NCBI RefSeq assembly: GCF_001050195.2
Contig: NZ_DF967965.1
Location: 1,296,845 to 1,360,844 of the forward strand
Length of the DNA: 64,000 bases
Source of the DNA: Anaerolinea thermolimosa
GTDB lineage: Bacteria; Chloroflexota; Anaerolineae; Anaerolineales; Anaerolineaceae
Direction: 5' to 3'
A program made the translations under genes and the position numbers. This document shows, piece by piece, positions 17,845-26,550 of this stretch (positions are counted from its first letter, which is position 1; each line of letters opens with the position of its first letter). Below the pieces are notes generated by a model. That model had not been told where the DNA came from. It saw only the letters and a program-made list of their open reading frames with translations, and searched no databases.

Positions 17845-18645
17845 ATGTCCGTATTTAAGGCGCTGGCTGAGCTTGAAGAAAAGGGGCAAGGGGGAGTTCT
17901 TTGTACGATTCTATCCAGCCAGGGGTCGACCCCACGGCACTCTGGTAGCAGGATGCTGGTATATCCGGATGGGACGATCATTGGCACAGTAGGTGGGGGT
18001 GAACTGGAAAATCGGGTTATTCAGGAAGCCATCGAAGCTTACCGGGAGGGAATTTCCAAGAGGCTGGTATATTCTATGGTCAATCCATCGGAAGGAGATC
18101 CCGGGGTATGTGGTGGGACGGTGGAAGTCTATGTGGAACCCATTTTCCCCAAGGCGAGGTTGTTAATTGTAGGCGGAGGGCATGTTGGACGGGCCGTTGC
18201 GCACCTGGGAAAGTGGCTTGGATTTCGCGTAGCCATTTCAGACGACCGCATAGAACTATGCAACTCTAAGAACATACCAGAAGCAGACGAGTTCTACCCA
18301 GTGCCAATTCGAGAACTTCCAGCAAAAACATCGATTGGTCCGGAAACCTTCTTAATCCTTGTTACAAGGGGGGTGTCCGTAGATGTTGAGGGATTACCGG
18401 CATTGTTAAAATGTAACCCGTCATACCTGGGAATCATTGGCTCGAAAAAACGCTGGCTAACGACGGTCAAAGCGCTTCAAGAGCAGGGAATTGATTCAGC
18501 GTTGTTAGAGAAAATTCGTTCTCCGATTGGTCTGGACATTGGGGCTGAGACTCCGGAAGAGATTGCCGTAAGCATTCTGGCTGAGGTTTTAATGATTAAA
18601 AATCAGGCCTCTGGAAAACCGAAACAATACAAGGATTTTTCATAA
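17845..18645 (+). CDS. xdhC: XdhC/CoxI family Mo-cofactor maturation protein
   Basis: Binds the molybdenum cofactor, supports its sulfuration and inserts it into xanthine-dehydrogenase-type enzymes. The N-terminal XdhC/CoxI domain has TILSSQGSTPRHSGSRMLV and GTVGGGELE. A Rossmann domain begins at LLIVGGGHVGRAVA. The C-terminal IGSKKRW and IGLDIGAETPEEIAVSI segments are family hallmarks. Length 266 aa is normal. It lies between the xdhD-like gene and a second hydroxylase, 10 and 4 bases from its neighbours, and may serve both enzymes. Confidence 0.93.
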   Translation: MSVFKALAELEEKGQGGVLCTILSSQGSTPRHSGSRMLVYPDGTIIGTVGGGELENRVIQEAIEAYREGISKRLVYSMVNPSEGDPGVCGGTVEVYVEPIFPKARLLIVGGGHVGRAVAHLGKWLGFRVAISDDRIELCNSKNIPEADEFYPVPIRELPAKTSIGPETFLILVTRGVSVDVEGLPALLKCNPSYLGIIGSKKRWLTTVKALQEQGIDSALLEKIRSPIGLDIGAETPEEIAVSILAEVLMIKNQASGKPKQYKDFS

Positions 18646-18649
18646 AAGC

Positions 18650-20062
18650 ATGTGGAAAAATTATATCCTTTCACCAAGCGTTGAAGAGACCCTGGAGTTG
18701 CTGGGGAATGGTATTGGCACCAGTCGTTTAATTGCCGGGGCGACCGATCTTATCCTGGAGATCGAACGGGGGGTGCGTTCCGCAGAGACGATCATCGATG
18801 TTTCCCGAATCCCGGGTCAGAACCAGATCACTCTAGATCACGAGGGAATGATTCATCTGGGATGCCTGGTAACGCATGCCGATTGTATTGCCTCGACACT
18901 CCTTCAACAATATGCCTACCCCCTGGTTAAGGCGGCCAGCGAGGTTGGGTCTCCACAAATTCGGAATCGAGGTACCATAGCTGGCAATATTATCACTGCA
19001 TCGCCGGCAAATGATACCATCACTCCTCTCATGGCGCTTGGAGCTAAAGTGCGATTAAGGTCGAGGGAGCATGAACGGATCGTCTCTTTGAGCGATTTTT
19101 ATCTTGGAGTCCGTAAGACAGTCATGAATGCGGATGAAATGCTCATCGAGATCATTTTTCCTGCCATGCAAAACAATCAACGAGGAACTTTTATTAAATT
19201 AGCTTTACGGAATGCCCAGGCCATCTCTATCGTAAATATTGCTGCCATCATAACTTTCGACCAGGCGGAGGTCATTCAGAAAGCGTCGATCACTCTGGGG
19301 GCAGTTGCACCTACGATTATCCATGCGGCTGAGGCTGAGGCATTTCTTTGCGGAAAGACCCTTGACGAAGCCACCATTCAACAAGCCTCTGAATATATTG
19401 CGTCAAGTGCCATGCCCATTTCTGATGTTCGGGCCTCTGCGAGTTACAGGAAATTCATGACGCAGGTGATTGGGAAACGAGCTTTACTGGAAATTGCCAA
19501 AAATTCTACTCATAAAACAATCCAACTCCCCCTGTTGCGAGGAAAAAGTTTTCAACCGCCTGCAATTCAAAAAGTCCATGTTTTTAACAACCCATCTTCG
19601 ACTATTGTGACTTCTATTAATGGGGAGATTAAAGAGTTCCGTGGAAGCCACCAAAAGTCTCTCCTGCGGTTGCTTCGAGAAGACGGCTGGCTTACTGGTA
19701 CCAAGGAAGGTTGTGCAGAAGGTGAATGTGGGGCCTGCACTGTATTTTTAGATGGGATGGCGGTGATGAGCTGTATGGTTCCAGCTGGACGTGCCCATGG
19801 GGCAGAAATTATTACCATCGAGGGGATTGGTTCCAGCGATCGGCTACACCCGGTGCAAGAAGCTTTTATTGAAACAGGTGCAGTTCAATGTGGTTATTGC
19901 ACTCCGGGGTTTATTATGTCAGCAGTTAAGCTTCTAGAGGAAACAGATCGACCACAGATCGACACTATAAAACAGGCAATCACAGGAAATTTATGCCGGT
20001 GTACAGGATATTATAAAATTATTGAAGCAATCGAACTGGCGGCAACCAAAAATGGTTCATAA
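18650..20062 (+). CDS. Fused FAD-binding and 2Fe-2S subunit of a second Mo hydroxylase
   Basis: A 470-aa fusion in an unusual order. Residues 1-285 are the FAD-binding domain with good loops (IAGATDLILEIERG and TIAGNIITASPANDTI). Residues from about 310 form the [2Fe-2S] domain with Cys355 (CAEGECGACTV) and Cys414 (CGYCTPGF ... CRCTGY). It passes electrons from the molybdopterin subunit encoded two genes later. The neighbouring xdhD instead fuses Fe-S to the Mo subunit, so the operon holds two differently built enzymes. The start ATG at 18650 lies 4 bases after the xdhC stop, with AAGGA a little upstream inside xdhC. Confidence 0.9.
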   Translation: MWKNYILSPSVEETLELLGNGIGTSRLIAGATDLILEIERGVRSAETIIDVSRIPGQNQITLDHEGMIHLGCLVTHADCIASTLLQQYAYPLVKAASEVGSPQIRNRGTIAGNIITASPANDTITPLMALGAKVRLRSREHERIVSLSDFYLGVRKTVMNADEMLIEIIFPAMQNNQRGTFIKLALRNAQAISIVNIAAIITFDQAEVIQKASITLGAVAPTIIHAAEAEAFLCGKTLDEATIQQASEYIASSAMPISDVRASASYRKFMTQVIGKRALLEIAKNSTHKTIQLPLLRGKSFQPPAIQKVHVFNNPSSTIVTSINGEIKEFRGSHQKSLLRLLREDGWLTGTKEGCAEGECGACTVFLDGMAVMSCMVPAGRAHGAEIITIEGIGSSDRLHPVQEAFIETGAVQCGYCTPGFIMSAVKLLEETDRPQIDTIKQAITGNLCRCTGYYKIIEAIELAATKNGS

Positions 20063-20078
20063 ATCAGGGAGGTGAAGG

Positions 20079-20471
20079 ATGCCAAAATATGGTGCATACC
20101 AGAAAGAATCAAGCCGCGAGGAACGAGAAGCACGACGACAGGTACACCCAATCTGGAGGGGGGTGGGATTTGCCTTGATTATCCTGATACCGATTTTGTC
20201 GTATGCAGCAACCGAGGTTATTCTGCAACAAAATGCGATTAATCAATGGTTCCCAATGCCCTATGATCTGGTTGCGAAAAGGGGTGATTTTCTTTATAAC
20301 GGGGATCCATGGTTGTATTTCAAGATCATCCTTACCATTACTCTCATGCTCATTTTTTATGCAGTGTTAACCATGGTGACATTCATTGTAAACAGCCTGT
20401 TCGCTCCACCACGATATGGGCCGCTGGATGCTCCGCCGATTAAAGCCAGGGTTCGAAAGCGCGCCCGATAA
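20079..20471 (+). CDS. Small two-span membrane protein in the Mo hydroxylase operon
   Basis: A 130-aa protein with a charged N-terminus (about 25 residues, SSREEREARRQ), a membrane span at about residues 28-48, an extracytoplasmic loop of about 40 residues (NQWFPMPYDLV, YNGDPW), a second span at about 83-107 and a basic tail (KARVRKRAR). There is a GGGAGGTG ribosome site before ATG 20079. I do not recognise a family. Its position between the FAD/Fe-S and the Mo subunit genes of one enzyme suggests a membrane anchor or docking partner, which would be unusual for a xanthine-dehydrogenase-type enzyme. Confidence 0.8.
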   Translation: MPKYGAYQKESSREEREARRQVHPIWRGVGFALIILIPILSYAATEVILQQNAINQWFPMPYDLVAKRGDFLYNGDPWLYFKIILTITLMLIFYAVLTMVTFIVNSLFAPPRYGPLDAPPIKARVRKRAR

Positions 20472-20501
20472 CTACTCATTATCGATCGTTAAGGAGATCG
20501 G

Positions 20502-22724
20502 ATGAAATTCGTTGGCCAATCTATTCCAAGAGTTGATGCACTCAGCAAAGTAACCGGACAGGCCCTGTACCCTGGGGATATTAACCTGCCCAATCAGGCT
20601 TACATGAAGATTCTCTTCGCTGGGCGACCTCATGCCATCATTCGTTCCATCGATACCAGTGCAGCTGAGAGTCTGGAGGGGGTGATCGCGGTTTTAACGG
20701 CCAGAGATGTGCCTAACAATGAATACGGATTGATATACCCCGATCAACCTGTTCTCTGTGGGCCGGGATCTACCAAGCCTTTTGCAGACCGGGTTCGCTT
20801 TGTCGGTGATCAGGTGGCCCTGGTAATTGCAGACACTGAAATAATCGCTGAGAAAGCCCGCGATTTAATTCGCGTGGATTATGAAGATCTGCCTGTTGTC
20901 AGTGATATTTTCGAATCTATCCAGGATAATGTTATCCTTCACCCGGACCGGGGAACGAATACTTTCTGTCATTATCGTATCCGGAAGGGGGATATTGATC
21001 GCGCATTTGAAACAGCCGATGTTATTGTAGAAGGCGAGTATCGTACTCCAGCTCAAGAGCATGCCTATTTGCAACCGGAAGCCGGTCTGGGTTTCATTGA
21101 TGAAGAGGGGCGGGTTACCATTTATGTGGCTGGTCAATGGACGCATGAGGACCAGGAACAAATTGCTCATGCATTGGATCTCCCTCTTGACCGTGTACGG
21201 GTGATTTATCCAGCAATTGGTGGGGCTTTTGGCGGTCGAGAGGATATGTCGGTTCAAATTGTACTTGCTCTGGCAGCGTGGCGCTTACATCAAAAAGGGG
21301 TGGATCGTCCGGTAAAAATAATCTGGAGTCGAGAGGAATCGATCATCGGCCACCATAAACGCCATCCTTATTATTTCAAGACTCGTTGGGCGGCAACCAG
21401 AGATGGAAAAATTACCGCCGCTGAGGTTAAGTGTATTGCTGATGGCGGGGCTTATGCCTATACCTCTACGAAAGTATTGGGAAATGCAACCTTGATGTGC
21501 ACCGGCCCTTATGAAATTCCCAATGTCAGGGTAGATTCCTACGCGGTTTATACCAATAACATCCCCAATGGAGCGTTTCGGGGTTTCGGTGGGCCACAGG
21601 GAGCCTTTGCGGCTGAAATGCAGATCAATAAACTAGCTCTGGCTCTGGACATGGATCCGGTAGAACTTCGAATGCGAAACTTACTCAAAGAAGGATCCTT
21701 GCTGTCGGTTGGTACACCCTTACCTCGGGGAGTGAGTATTACTCAGGTTTTGGAAAAGTGCGCTCTGGCGGCGGGTTGGAAACATACCAGGGAGGGATGG
21801 AAAAAAACCGATTTCAATACCCGAGACGAAACGAATCCTGTTATACGTAAAGGACTGGGAATCGCCTGTGCGTTTAAGAATGTGGGGTTTTCTTTCGGCG
21901 CGCCGGAACAATGCTGGGCAACGGTTGAACTTCAAGGACGGGATGAGATAGAAAGAGCCATTGTTTACCACGCGGGGGCTGATTGCGGGCAAGGGGCTCA
22001 TACTGTATTCCTACAAATGGCTGCAGAGGCGCTTGACCTGCCAATTGATAAGATTTCTTTGGTCGTTTCTGACACGGCATTCACCCAGACGTCGGGCTCA
22101 GCCTCAGCTTCGAGGATGACTTTCATGGCCGGCAATGCGATTCGGGGTGCGGCACAGGCGGCCCTGGCTAAATGGAAGGACGAAGAGAGACCGGCCAGAG
22201 CTACTTATCAGTATCGGCCTCCGAAAACTACTCCCTACGACCCGGAAACGGGTAAATCGGAACCCAACTTTGCCTATGGTTATGTAGCCGAAGCGGTGGA
22301 AATAAGCATTGACATGGAAACCGGGCAAATTACACTGGATAAAGTTATTTGTGCGGATGATGTCGGAAAAGCGGTTAATCCACAACAAGTTCAAGGGCAA
22401 ATAGAGGGTGCTGTAGTGCAAGCCGCAGGATATGCCCTGATGGAAAACTTTATCCAGGAAAATGCGGTGCCGAAAACAACAACCCTATCTACTTACCTGA
22501 TCCCGACTGTGCTGGATATACCCAAGAAGGTGGAGTCCTTAATATTAGAATATCCTGATCCTATAGGCCCTTATGGGGCGCGGGGAATGGGTGAAATGCC
22601 TTACCTTCCATTGACTCCTGCGATCATCGATGCGATTCACCACGCCACGGGAATATGGTTTCATGAATTTCCGGTGTTGCCTGAGAAGATGATTTCGGCA
22701 ATTAAAAAAAATCAGGCTTCTTGA
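20502..22724 (+). CDS. Xanthine-dehydrogenase-type molybdopterin-binding subunit
   Basis: The 740-aa catalytic subunit of the second hydroxylase. It starts with GQSIPRVDALSKVTGQA, the usual N-terminus of Mo-binding subunits, followed by GGAFGGREDMS, GAFRGFGGPQGAFAAE with the substrate-binding Arg, HAGADCGQGAHTV and the catalytic Glu in GARGMGEMPYLPLTPA. It lacks the CODH active-site loop, so aldehyde or purine-type substrates are likelier than CO. Its electron-transfer partner is the FAD/Fe-S fusion encoded two genes upstream. The start ATG 20502 follows AAGGAGATCGG. Confidence 0.9.
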   Translation: MKFVGQSIPRVDALSKVTGQALYPGDINLPNQAYMKILFAGRPHAIIRSIDTSAAESLEGVIAVLTARDVPNNEYGLIYPDQPVLCGPGSTKPFADRVRFVGDQVALVIADTEIIAEKARDLIRVDYEDLPVVSDIFESIQDNVILHPDRGTNTFCHYRIRKGDIDRAFETADVIVEGEYRTPAQEHAYLQPEAGLGFIDEEGRVTIYVAGQWTHEDQEQIAHALDLPLDRVRVIYPAIGGAFGGREDMSVQIVLALAAWRLHQKGVDRPVKIIWSREESIIGHHKRHPYYFKTRWAATRDGKITAAEVKCIADGGAYAYTSTKVLGNATLMCTGPYEIPNVRVDSYAVYTNNIPNGAFRGFGGPQGAFAAEMQINKLALALDMDPVELRMRNLLKEGSLLSVGTPLPRGVSITQVLEKCALAAGWKHTREGWKKTDFNTRDETNPVIRKGLGIACAFKNVGFSFGAPEQCWATVELQGRDEIERAIVYHAGADCGQGAHTVFLQMAAEALDLPIDKISLVVSDTAFTQTSGSASASRMTFMAGNAIRGAAQAALAKWKDEERPARATYQYRPPKTTPYDPETGKSEPNFAYGYVAEAVEISIDMETGQITLDKVICADDVGKAVNPQQVQGQIEGAVVQAAGYALMENFIQENAVPKTTTLSTYLIPTVLDIPKKVESLILEYPDPIGPYGARGMGEMPYLPLTPAIIDAIHHATGIWFHEFPVLPEKMISAIKKNQAS

Positions 22725-22744
22725 GCGCAGTATAATATACACTC

Positions 22745-23548
22745 ATGAAGCGGCTTCGGATCATTGTGCGCGGAGGTGGAGACCTGGCCAGCGGAGTGGC
22801 TCTACGCTGTTTCCGCGCTGGCTGGAAGGTGCTGGTTACAGAACTGGAGAAACCTCTGGCGGTGCGACGTCTGGTTTCTTTCGGCCAGGCGATTTATGAC
22901 CTGGTTTCCTTTGTGGAAGAGGTACAGGGGGTTCGGGTTGAATCGATGGATGAGGTCGATCGGGTGATTGCATCTGGCAATTTACCTGTAGTCATCGATC
23001 CTGAATGTACTATGCGTCAATTCTTTCATCCAGATGTAATTGTGGACGCCAGGATGCAAAAGAAAGATCCTCTCTTCCCGTTCGACGAAGTTCCTTTGTA
23101 TATTGGTCTCGGGCCAGGTTTTGTTGCGGGTAAGAATTGCCATGCTGTGATCGAAACAGTGAGAGGACCATTTCTTGGGCGGGTTATCTGGGAAGGGGCA
23201 GCAGAGGCAGATACCGGTTTACCTGACCCAGTTAATGGCATGCGAGAAACACGTGTATTACGGTCTCCCACGGATGGAATCTTGACTCCAATAGCGCGTA
23301 TCGGTGATCTGGTAGATCAGGGAGACCCCATTGCTGAAGTTAATGGCCAGGTAGTATTGAGCCCATTCCCGGGAGTGTTACGAGGTTTAGTCCATGAGGG
23401 GGTACAAGTTACTCGCGGGATGAAAATTGGAGATGTCGATCCAAGAAAAGATCCTCGTTTATGTCAACTCGTCTCTGATAAAGCTCTGGCTGTGGGTGGT
23501 GGTGTTCTGGAAGCCATCCTGATGACCTTCAATCATGAGGAAAAATAA
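22745..23548 (+). CDS. yqeB: YqeB-type selenium-dependent Mo hydroxylase maturation protein
   Basis: A 267-aa protein of the EF2563/YqeB family, found in genomes with selenium-dependent molybdenum hydroxylases and thought to act in their cofactor maturation. Recognisable parts are the N-terminal Rossmann-like IIVRGGGDLASGVALRCFRAG, VVIDPECTM, the VPLYIGLGPGFVAGKNCHAVIET block and a C-terminal LAVGGGVLEAIL. The start lies 20 bases after the preceding stop. It overlaps mocA by 14 bases. Its presence beside mocA and ssnA is the main sign that these hydroxylases use a selenium-containing cofactor. Confidence 0.85.
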   Translation: MKRLRIIVRGGGDLASGVALRCFRAGWKVLVTELEKPLAVRRLVSFGQAIYDLVSFVEEVQGVRVESMDEVDRVIASGNLPVVIDPECTMRQFFHPDVIVDARMQKKDPLFPFDEVPLYIGLGPGFVAGKNCHAVIETVRGPFLGRVIWEGAAEADTGLPDPVNGMRETRVLRSPTDGILTPIARIGDLVDQGDPIAEVNGQVVLSPFPGVLRGLVHEGVQVTRGMKIGDVDPRKDPRLCQLVSDKALAVGGGVLEAILMTFNHEEK

Positions 23549-24137
23549 CGCAAATCTTGCGGCTGTGGTAGTTGCAGCGGGTCAATCCAGGCGAATGGGA
23601 AGACCCAAATTAACCCTTCCATGGGGAAATATCACCATTATTGAACAGGTGGTTGAGGTACTGATTCAATGTAACCTCCATCCGATTGTTGTGGTAACCG
23701 GTGGCAACGATCGTGAAATTCGGGAAGTCATATCTGCCAAACCGGTTCTGTTTGTAAAGAATACTCGGTATGAAGCATCAGAAATGGTGGATTCGGTTAA
23801 GATAGGAATAAATTCTCTGCCACCTGAAACTGATGCGGTGATGATTGTCCTTGGAGATCAGCCGCAAATTCATCCGTCGGTGGTTCAAGCCATTATCGAT
23901 GCATTTCACTCTACGCATTCGTCATTGGTAGTGCCGAGTTACCGGATGCGAAGAGGCCATCCCTGGTTGGTAGAAAAAAGCCTGTGGCAGGAAATTACCA
24001 GGCTCCCAGAAGAGTTTACCTTGAGAGATTTTTTAAACCAACACAACGAATTGATCCATTATATTTCTGTTGATACATCTTCTATCTTGAGCGACATTGA
24101 TACCCCAGATGAATATTCCCAACAACGCCCCCAATAA
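23535..24137 (+). CDS. mocA: MocA-type molybdenum cofactor cytidylyltransferase
   Basis: Transfers CMP to molybdopterin to give the dinucleotide cofactor MCD, or has a related role in selenium-dependent hydroxylases (YgfJ branch). The N-terminal nucleotide-binding motif is VVVAAGQSRRMGRPKLTLPWG, and MIVLGDQPQI holds the metal-binding Asp. Length 200 aa is typical. It overlaps yqeB by 14 bases and the following gene by about 29 bases. Confidence 0.88.
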   Translation: MRKNNANLAAVVVAAGQSRRMGRPKLTLPWGNITIIEQVVEVLIQCNLHPIVVVTGGNDREIREVISAKPVLFVKNTRYEASEMVDSVKIGINSLPPETDAVMIVLGDQPQIHPSVVQAIIDAFHSTHSSLVVPSYRMRRGHPWLVEKSLWQEITRLPEEFTLRDFLNQHNELIHYISVDTSSILSDIDTPDEYSQQRPQ

Positions 24138-24987
24138 AAAGAAATGGATTAGAGTTTTTCGAACCGTCCCGGGAGGACAACTGGAGGATATTACCCACCT
24201 GTTCTCTGACAAGACCTCCTTGAATGATATTCAAATGAGCCTTCCAGAAGGAGTATATACTACCTTAAGAACGTACCAGAAGACAAAGGTAATCATTTTC
24301 GAGCAACATATAAAACGTCTTGTGGATTCTGCGCAAAGATTAGGAAAGGTTGTGTCGGTTCGTGAGGGGGAGATAAGGAACGCCCTTCGGCAGATCATCC
24401 AGACTCAACAGTATGAGGGTGAATTACGATTTCGAATCTATATCGACCTGGCAGATCATTCAGGACAAACATTCCTTTTTGTGGAGCCTCTTGAGACCCC
24501 TCCGGCTGAAGCATATACCCGGGGGGTGAAAGTAAAGACTGAATCCATGAAAAGGGAACATCCCGAAGCTAAATCCACGCAATTTATTGCCGTTGCTGAA
24601 GCGCTTCGTAAAGAATGGATCAATGGTTTCAATGAGATTATCATGGTGGATGAGACCGGGGAAATGCTTGAAGGCTTGAGCAGTAATTTTTTCGCTGTTC
24701 AGAGTGGAGTAGTATGGACAGCTGGAAAAGGGGTCTTACCTGGAACGACACGCGAAATTGTGCTGGAAGTCCTGCATGAATCGGGAATCCCGATACATTT
24801 ACAGGGTTTCAGTTGTCATCACCTCAGGTTTCTGGATGAAGCCTTTATTACCAGCGTCAGCCGAGGAGTACTGCCGGTTGTAGAGATTGATGGCTTAATC
24901 ATTGGGAATGGACGGCCTGGAGAAATGACTCGAAAAATAATCCAGGCCTTTGAACAAAAAATATATTCTCTGGCAGAAGAGATTTAA
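24109..24987 (+). CDS. Class IV PLP-dependent aminotransferase
   Basis: Fold-type IV PLP enzyme related to branched-chain and D-amino-acid aminotransferases and to aminodeoxychorismate lyase. Lys155 in HPEAKSTQF is the probable Schiff-base residue. MLEGLSSNFFAV and KGVLPGTTREIVLEVL are family motifs for cofactor binding. The start is uncertain: ATG 24109 or an ATG 12 bases earlier, both inside mocA; neither has a clear ribosome site, so coupled translation is likely. It is the last gene of the plus-strand operon. The substrate cannot be read from the sequence; supply or recycling of glutamate for the F420 tail is one possibility. Confidence 0.82.
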   Translation: MNIPNNAPNKKKWIRVFRTVPGGQLEDITHLFSDKTSLNDIQMSLPEGVYTTLRTYQKTKVIIFEQHIKRLVDSAQRLGKVVSVREGEIRNALRQIIQTQQYEGELRFRIYIDLADHSGQTFLFVEPLETPPAEAYTRGVKVKTESMKREHPEAKSTQFIAVAEALRKEWINGFNEIIMVDETGEMLEGLSSNFFAVQSGVVWTAGKGVLPGTTREIVLEVLHESGIPIHLQGFSCHHLRFLDEAFITSVSRGVLPVVEIDGLIIGNGRPGEMTRKIIQAFEQKIYSLAEEI

Positions 24988-25009
24988 CCGGGTACTGTTC
25001 TGATCATGG

Positions 25010-25276
25010 TCACCCATCGTTGTCTTCAGGATGGGGTGGGGGTTCCAGATCTCCGCGTTCCATAGCAAGAATGAGCTGGCGGGCATCCTCAGCCTGGTCT
25101 TCGGCTACCATTACGGTGACTTCGCCCATTGGCCCAATTGTGAATCCATAGGCGGCCCCTGCGCTTTCTTGTAAAAGTATAGATTGGATGCCGAATGATT
25201 CCAGCATGAGTCGAATCATTTCCCCCGCCAGATTCCCCTCCGCGGTATAAACCGGTACAAATTTGGGAGTTTTCAT
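25010..25276 (-). CDS. DUF2007 family small protein
   Basis: An 88-aa protein with the DUF2007 (putative signal-transducing protein) pattern: FVPVYTAEGNLAGEMIRLML, a hydrophobic middle and VTVMVAEDQAEDARQLI. It forms a small alpha/beta fold of unknown function. Its ATG overlaps the stop of the exonuclease gene upstream by 4 bases, so it belongs to the mrfA-mrfB operon as the last gene. Confidence 0.75.
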   Translation of the reverse strand: MKTPKFVPVYTAEGNLAGEMIRLMLESFGIQSILLQESAGAAYGFTIGPMGEVTVMVAEDQAEDARQLILAMERGDLEPPPHPEDNDG

Positions 25277-26550
25277 TGACTTTCCTGTTTCCTCTTATCA
25301 CAACAAAGATCGGTTCTCCTGGTTATCTTTGTGTTTAATCTGGCATTGCGATGGTTTAAATCATTCAGATACTCCTTACGCAAGTATCCTGGGAGAGAAA
25401 CGTCAGATTGAACTCGCTCAATCGCACGGTTTACCCATTCCAATGCCAGAGATAAGTTTTGAGAATGATGTTCGTGAATTTTAGCGAGTTCAATATGAGC
25501 AGGAATGTATCCACGCTCGGCTGCTTTCATCCATAAAATCGATGATAGTTCAATGTGTCCCTGTTTTTTACGCATCAGAGCATAACGTTCGATGGTTTTT
25601 ATATAAGCAGTTGAAGGGAGTCCTCGATCAATACAATATTCGTATAGAGAGGCTGCCTCCTCGAGCTTGCCAAGACCTTCAAACAACCGGGCTAATGCGG
25701 CAACGTCCAGAGAGGGAATATTGTATTGCAGTGGATTCTCTATAATTTGTGTGATGAAGAGGAAGAGGGCTGCCATGGAAACAATATCAATAGCATTGTG
25801 GTAGAAAATGCTCCTGAGAGGGGTTGCATTTCCGGTTTTCAAATAGTCAAAATACAATTGAGGGATGAGGTAGCCTGGAACGTCTTCTTCCTCGCGAGTA
25901 AATGCAAGGATTTCCCTTTCTAATTCTCCCAGTGAGCGATTTACCAACCGGTCTCTCCAGATTTTTCTAGCCAGCTGGAGTAAATCAAGATGAAATTTAG
26001 CTTCCAGAGGCGATGTTTTCTGGTTCAGGACATATCTGGTATTGAGCAGTGGGATATCAAAAGATTTGCCGTTAAAAGAAACCATGAGTTGAAATGGGTT
26101 GAGAAACTCGTCGAGCGCCGTCAGGAGCCCTGGCTCTTCAACCGGAGTACGCATGAATATCTGTATAACCTTAAAGCCGTTTTCTATAAAAAAACCAAGA
26201 CCAATCATGAAGGCAAAAACCCCAGACCCTCCTGCAAGACCTGAGGTTTCAGTATCAAGAAAAACAATTTGCGGGTAATCCACTTCGGGGCCGATGCCAA
26301 GGTAGTGGTGAATGATTTCAAGGATTGGCCGACTGGAAAGGGTTTGAACACCATGGAGATATTCTTGAGGGAATGTCTTCTCAACAAAAAATATATTTCC
26401 GTCCTTTGTTGGATATTCGTTTCCTTCTATTACTTTGGTAATAGGAAAGGCAGGGACGGATTCTGGAACTCTCCCTTCCTGTTCTTTCAAAGGAACACCC
26501 AGGATTTTTAAACGATCCAGCAAGGAAGACATATAATCACCCGTCCTCAT
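25273..26550 (-). CDS. mrfB: MrfB/YprB-like DEDD exonuclease with C-terminal helical repeats
   Basis: An RNase-H-like 3'-5' exonuclease domain spans about residues 85-260: the Asp/Glu pair in FLDTETSGLAGG, Asp in SFNGKSFDIPLL and the last acidic site in HNAIDIVSMAAL. Residues from about 275 form TPR-like helices (LARLFEGLGKLEEAASLYEY). In Bacillus subtilis, MrfB works with the helicase MrfA to remove mitomycin adducts; here the two genes overlap by 14 bases in the same order. The start is ATG 26550 or ATG 26532. The catalytic residues look intact. Confidence 0.85.
   Translation of the reverse strand: MRTGDYMSSLLDRLKILGVPLKEQEGRVPESVPAFPITKVIEGNEYPTKDGNIFFVEKTFPQEYLHGVQTLSSRPILEIIHHYLGIGPEVDYPQIVFLDTETSGLAGGSGVFAFMIGLGFFIENGFKVIQIFMRTPVEEPGLLTALDEFLNPFQLMVSFNGKSFDIPLLNTRYVLNQKTSPLEAKFHLDLLQLARKIWRDRLVNRSLGELEREILAFTREEEDVPGYLIPQLYFDYLKTGNATPLRSIFYHNAIDIVSMAALFLFITQIIENPLQYNIPSLDVAALARLFEGLGKLEEAASLYEYCIDRGLPSTAYIKTIERYALMRKKQGHIELSSILWMKAAERGYIPAHIELAKIHEHHSQNLSLALEWVNRAIERVQSDVSLPGYLRKEYLNDLNHRNARLNTKITRRTDLCCDKRKQESQ

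Noticed and set aside
8081-24987. Selenocysteine codons in the Mo hydroxylases
   Set aside because: Neither large subunit has an in-frame TGA and no selenocysteine insertion hairpin was noticed, so any selenium would be a labile cofactor ligand.
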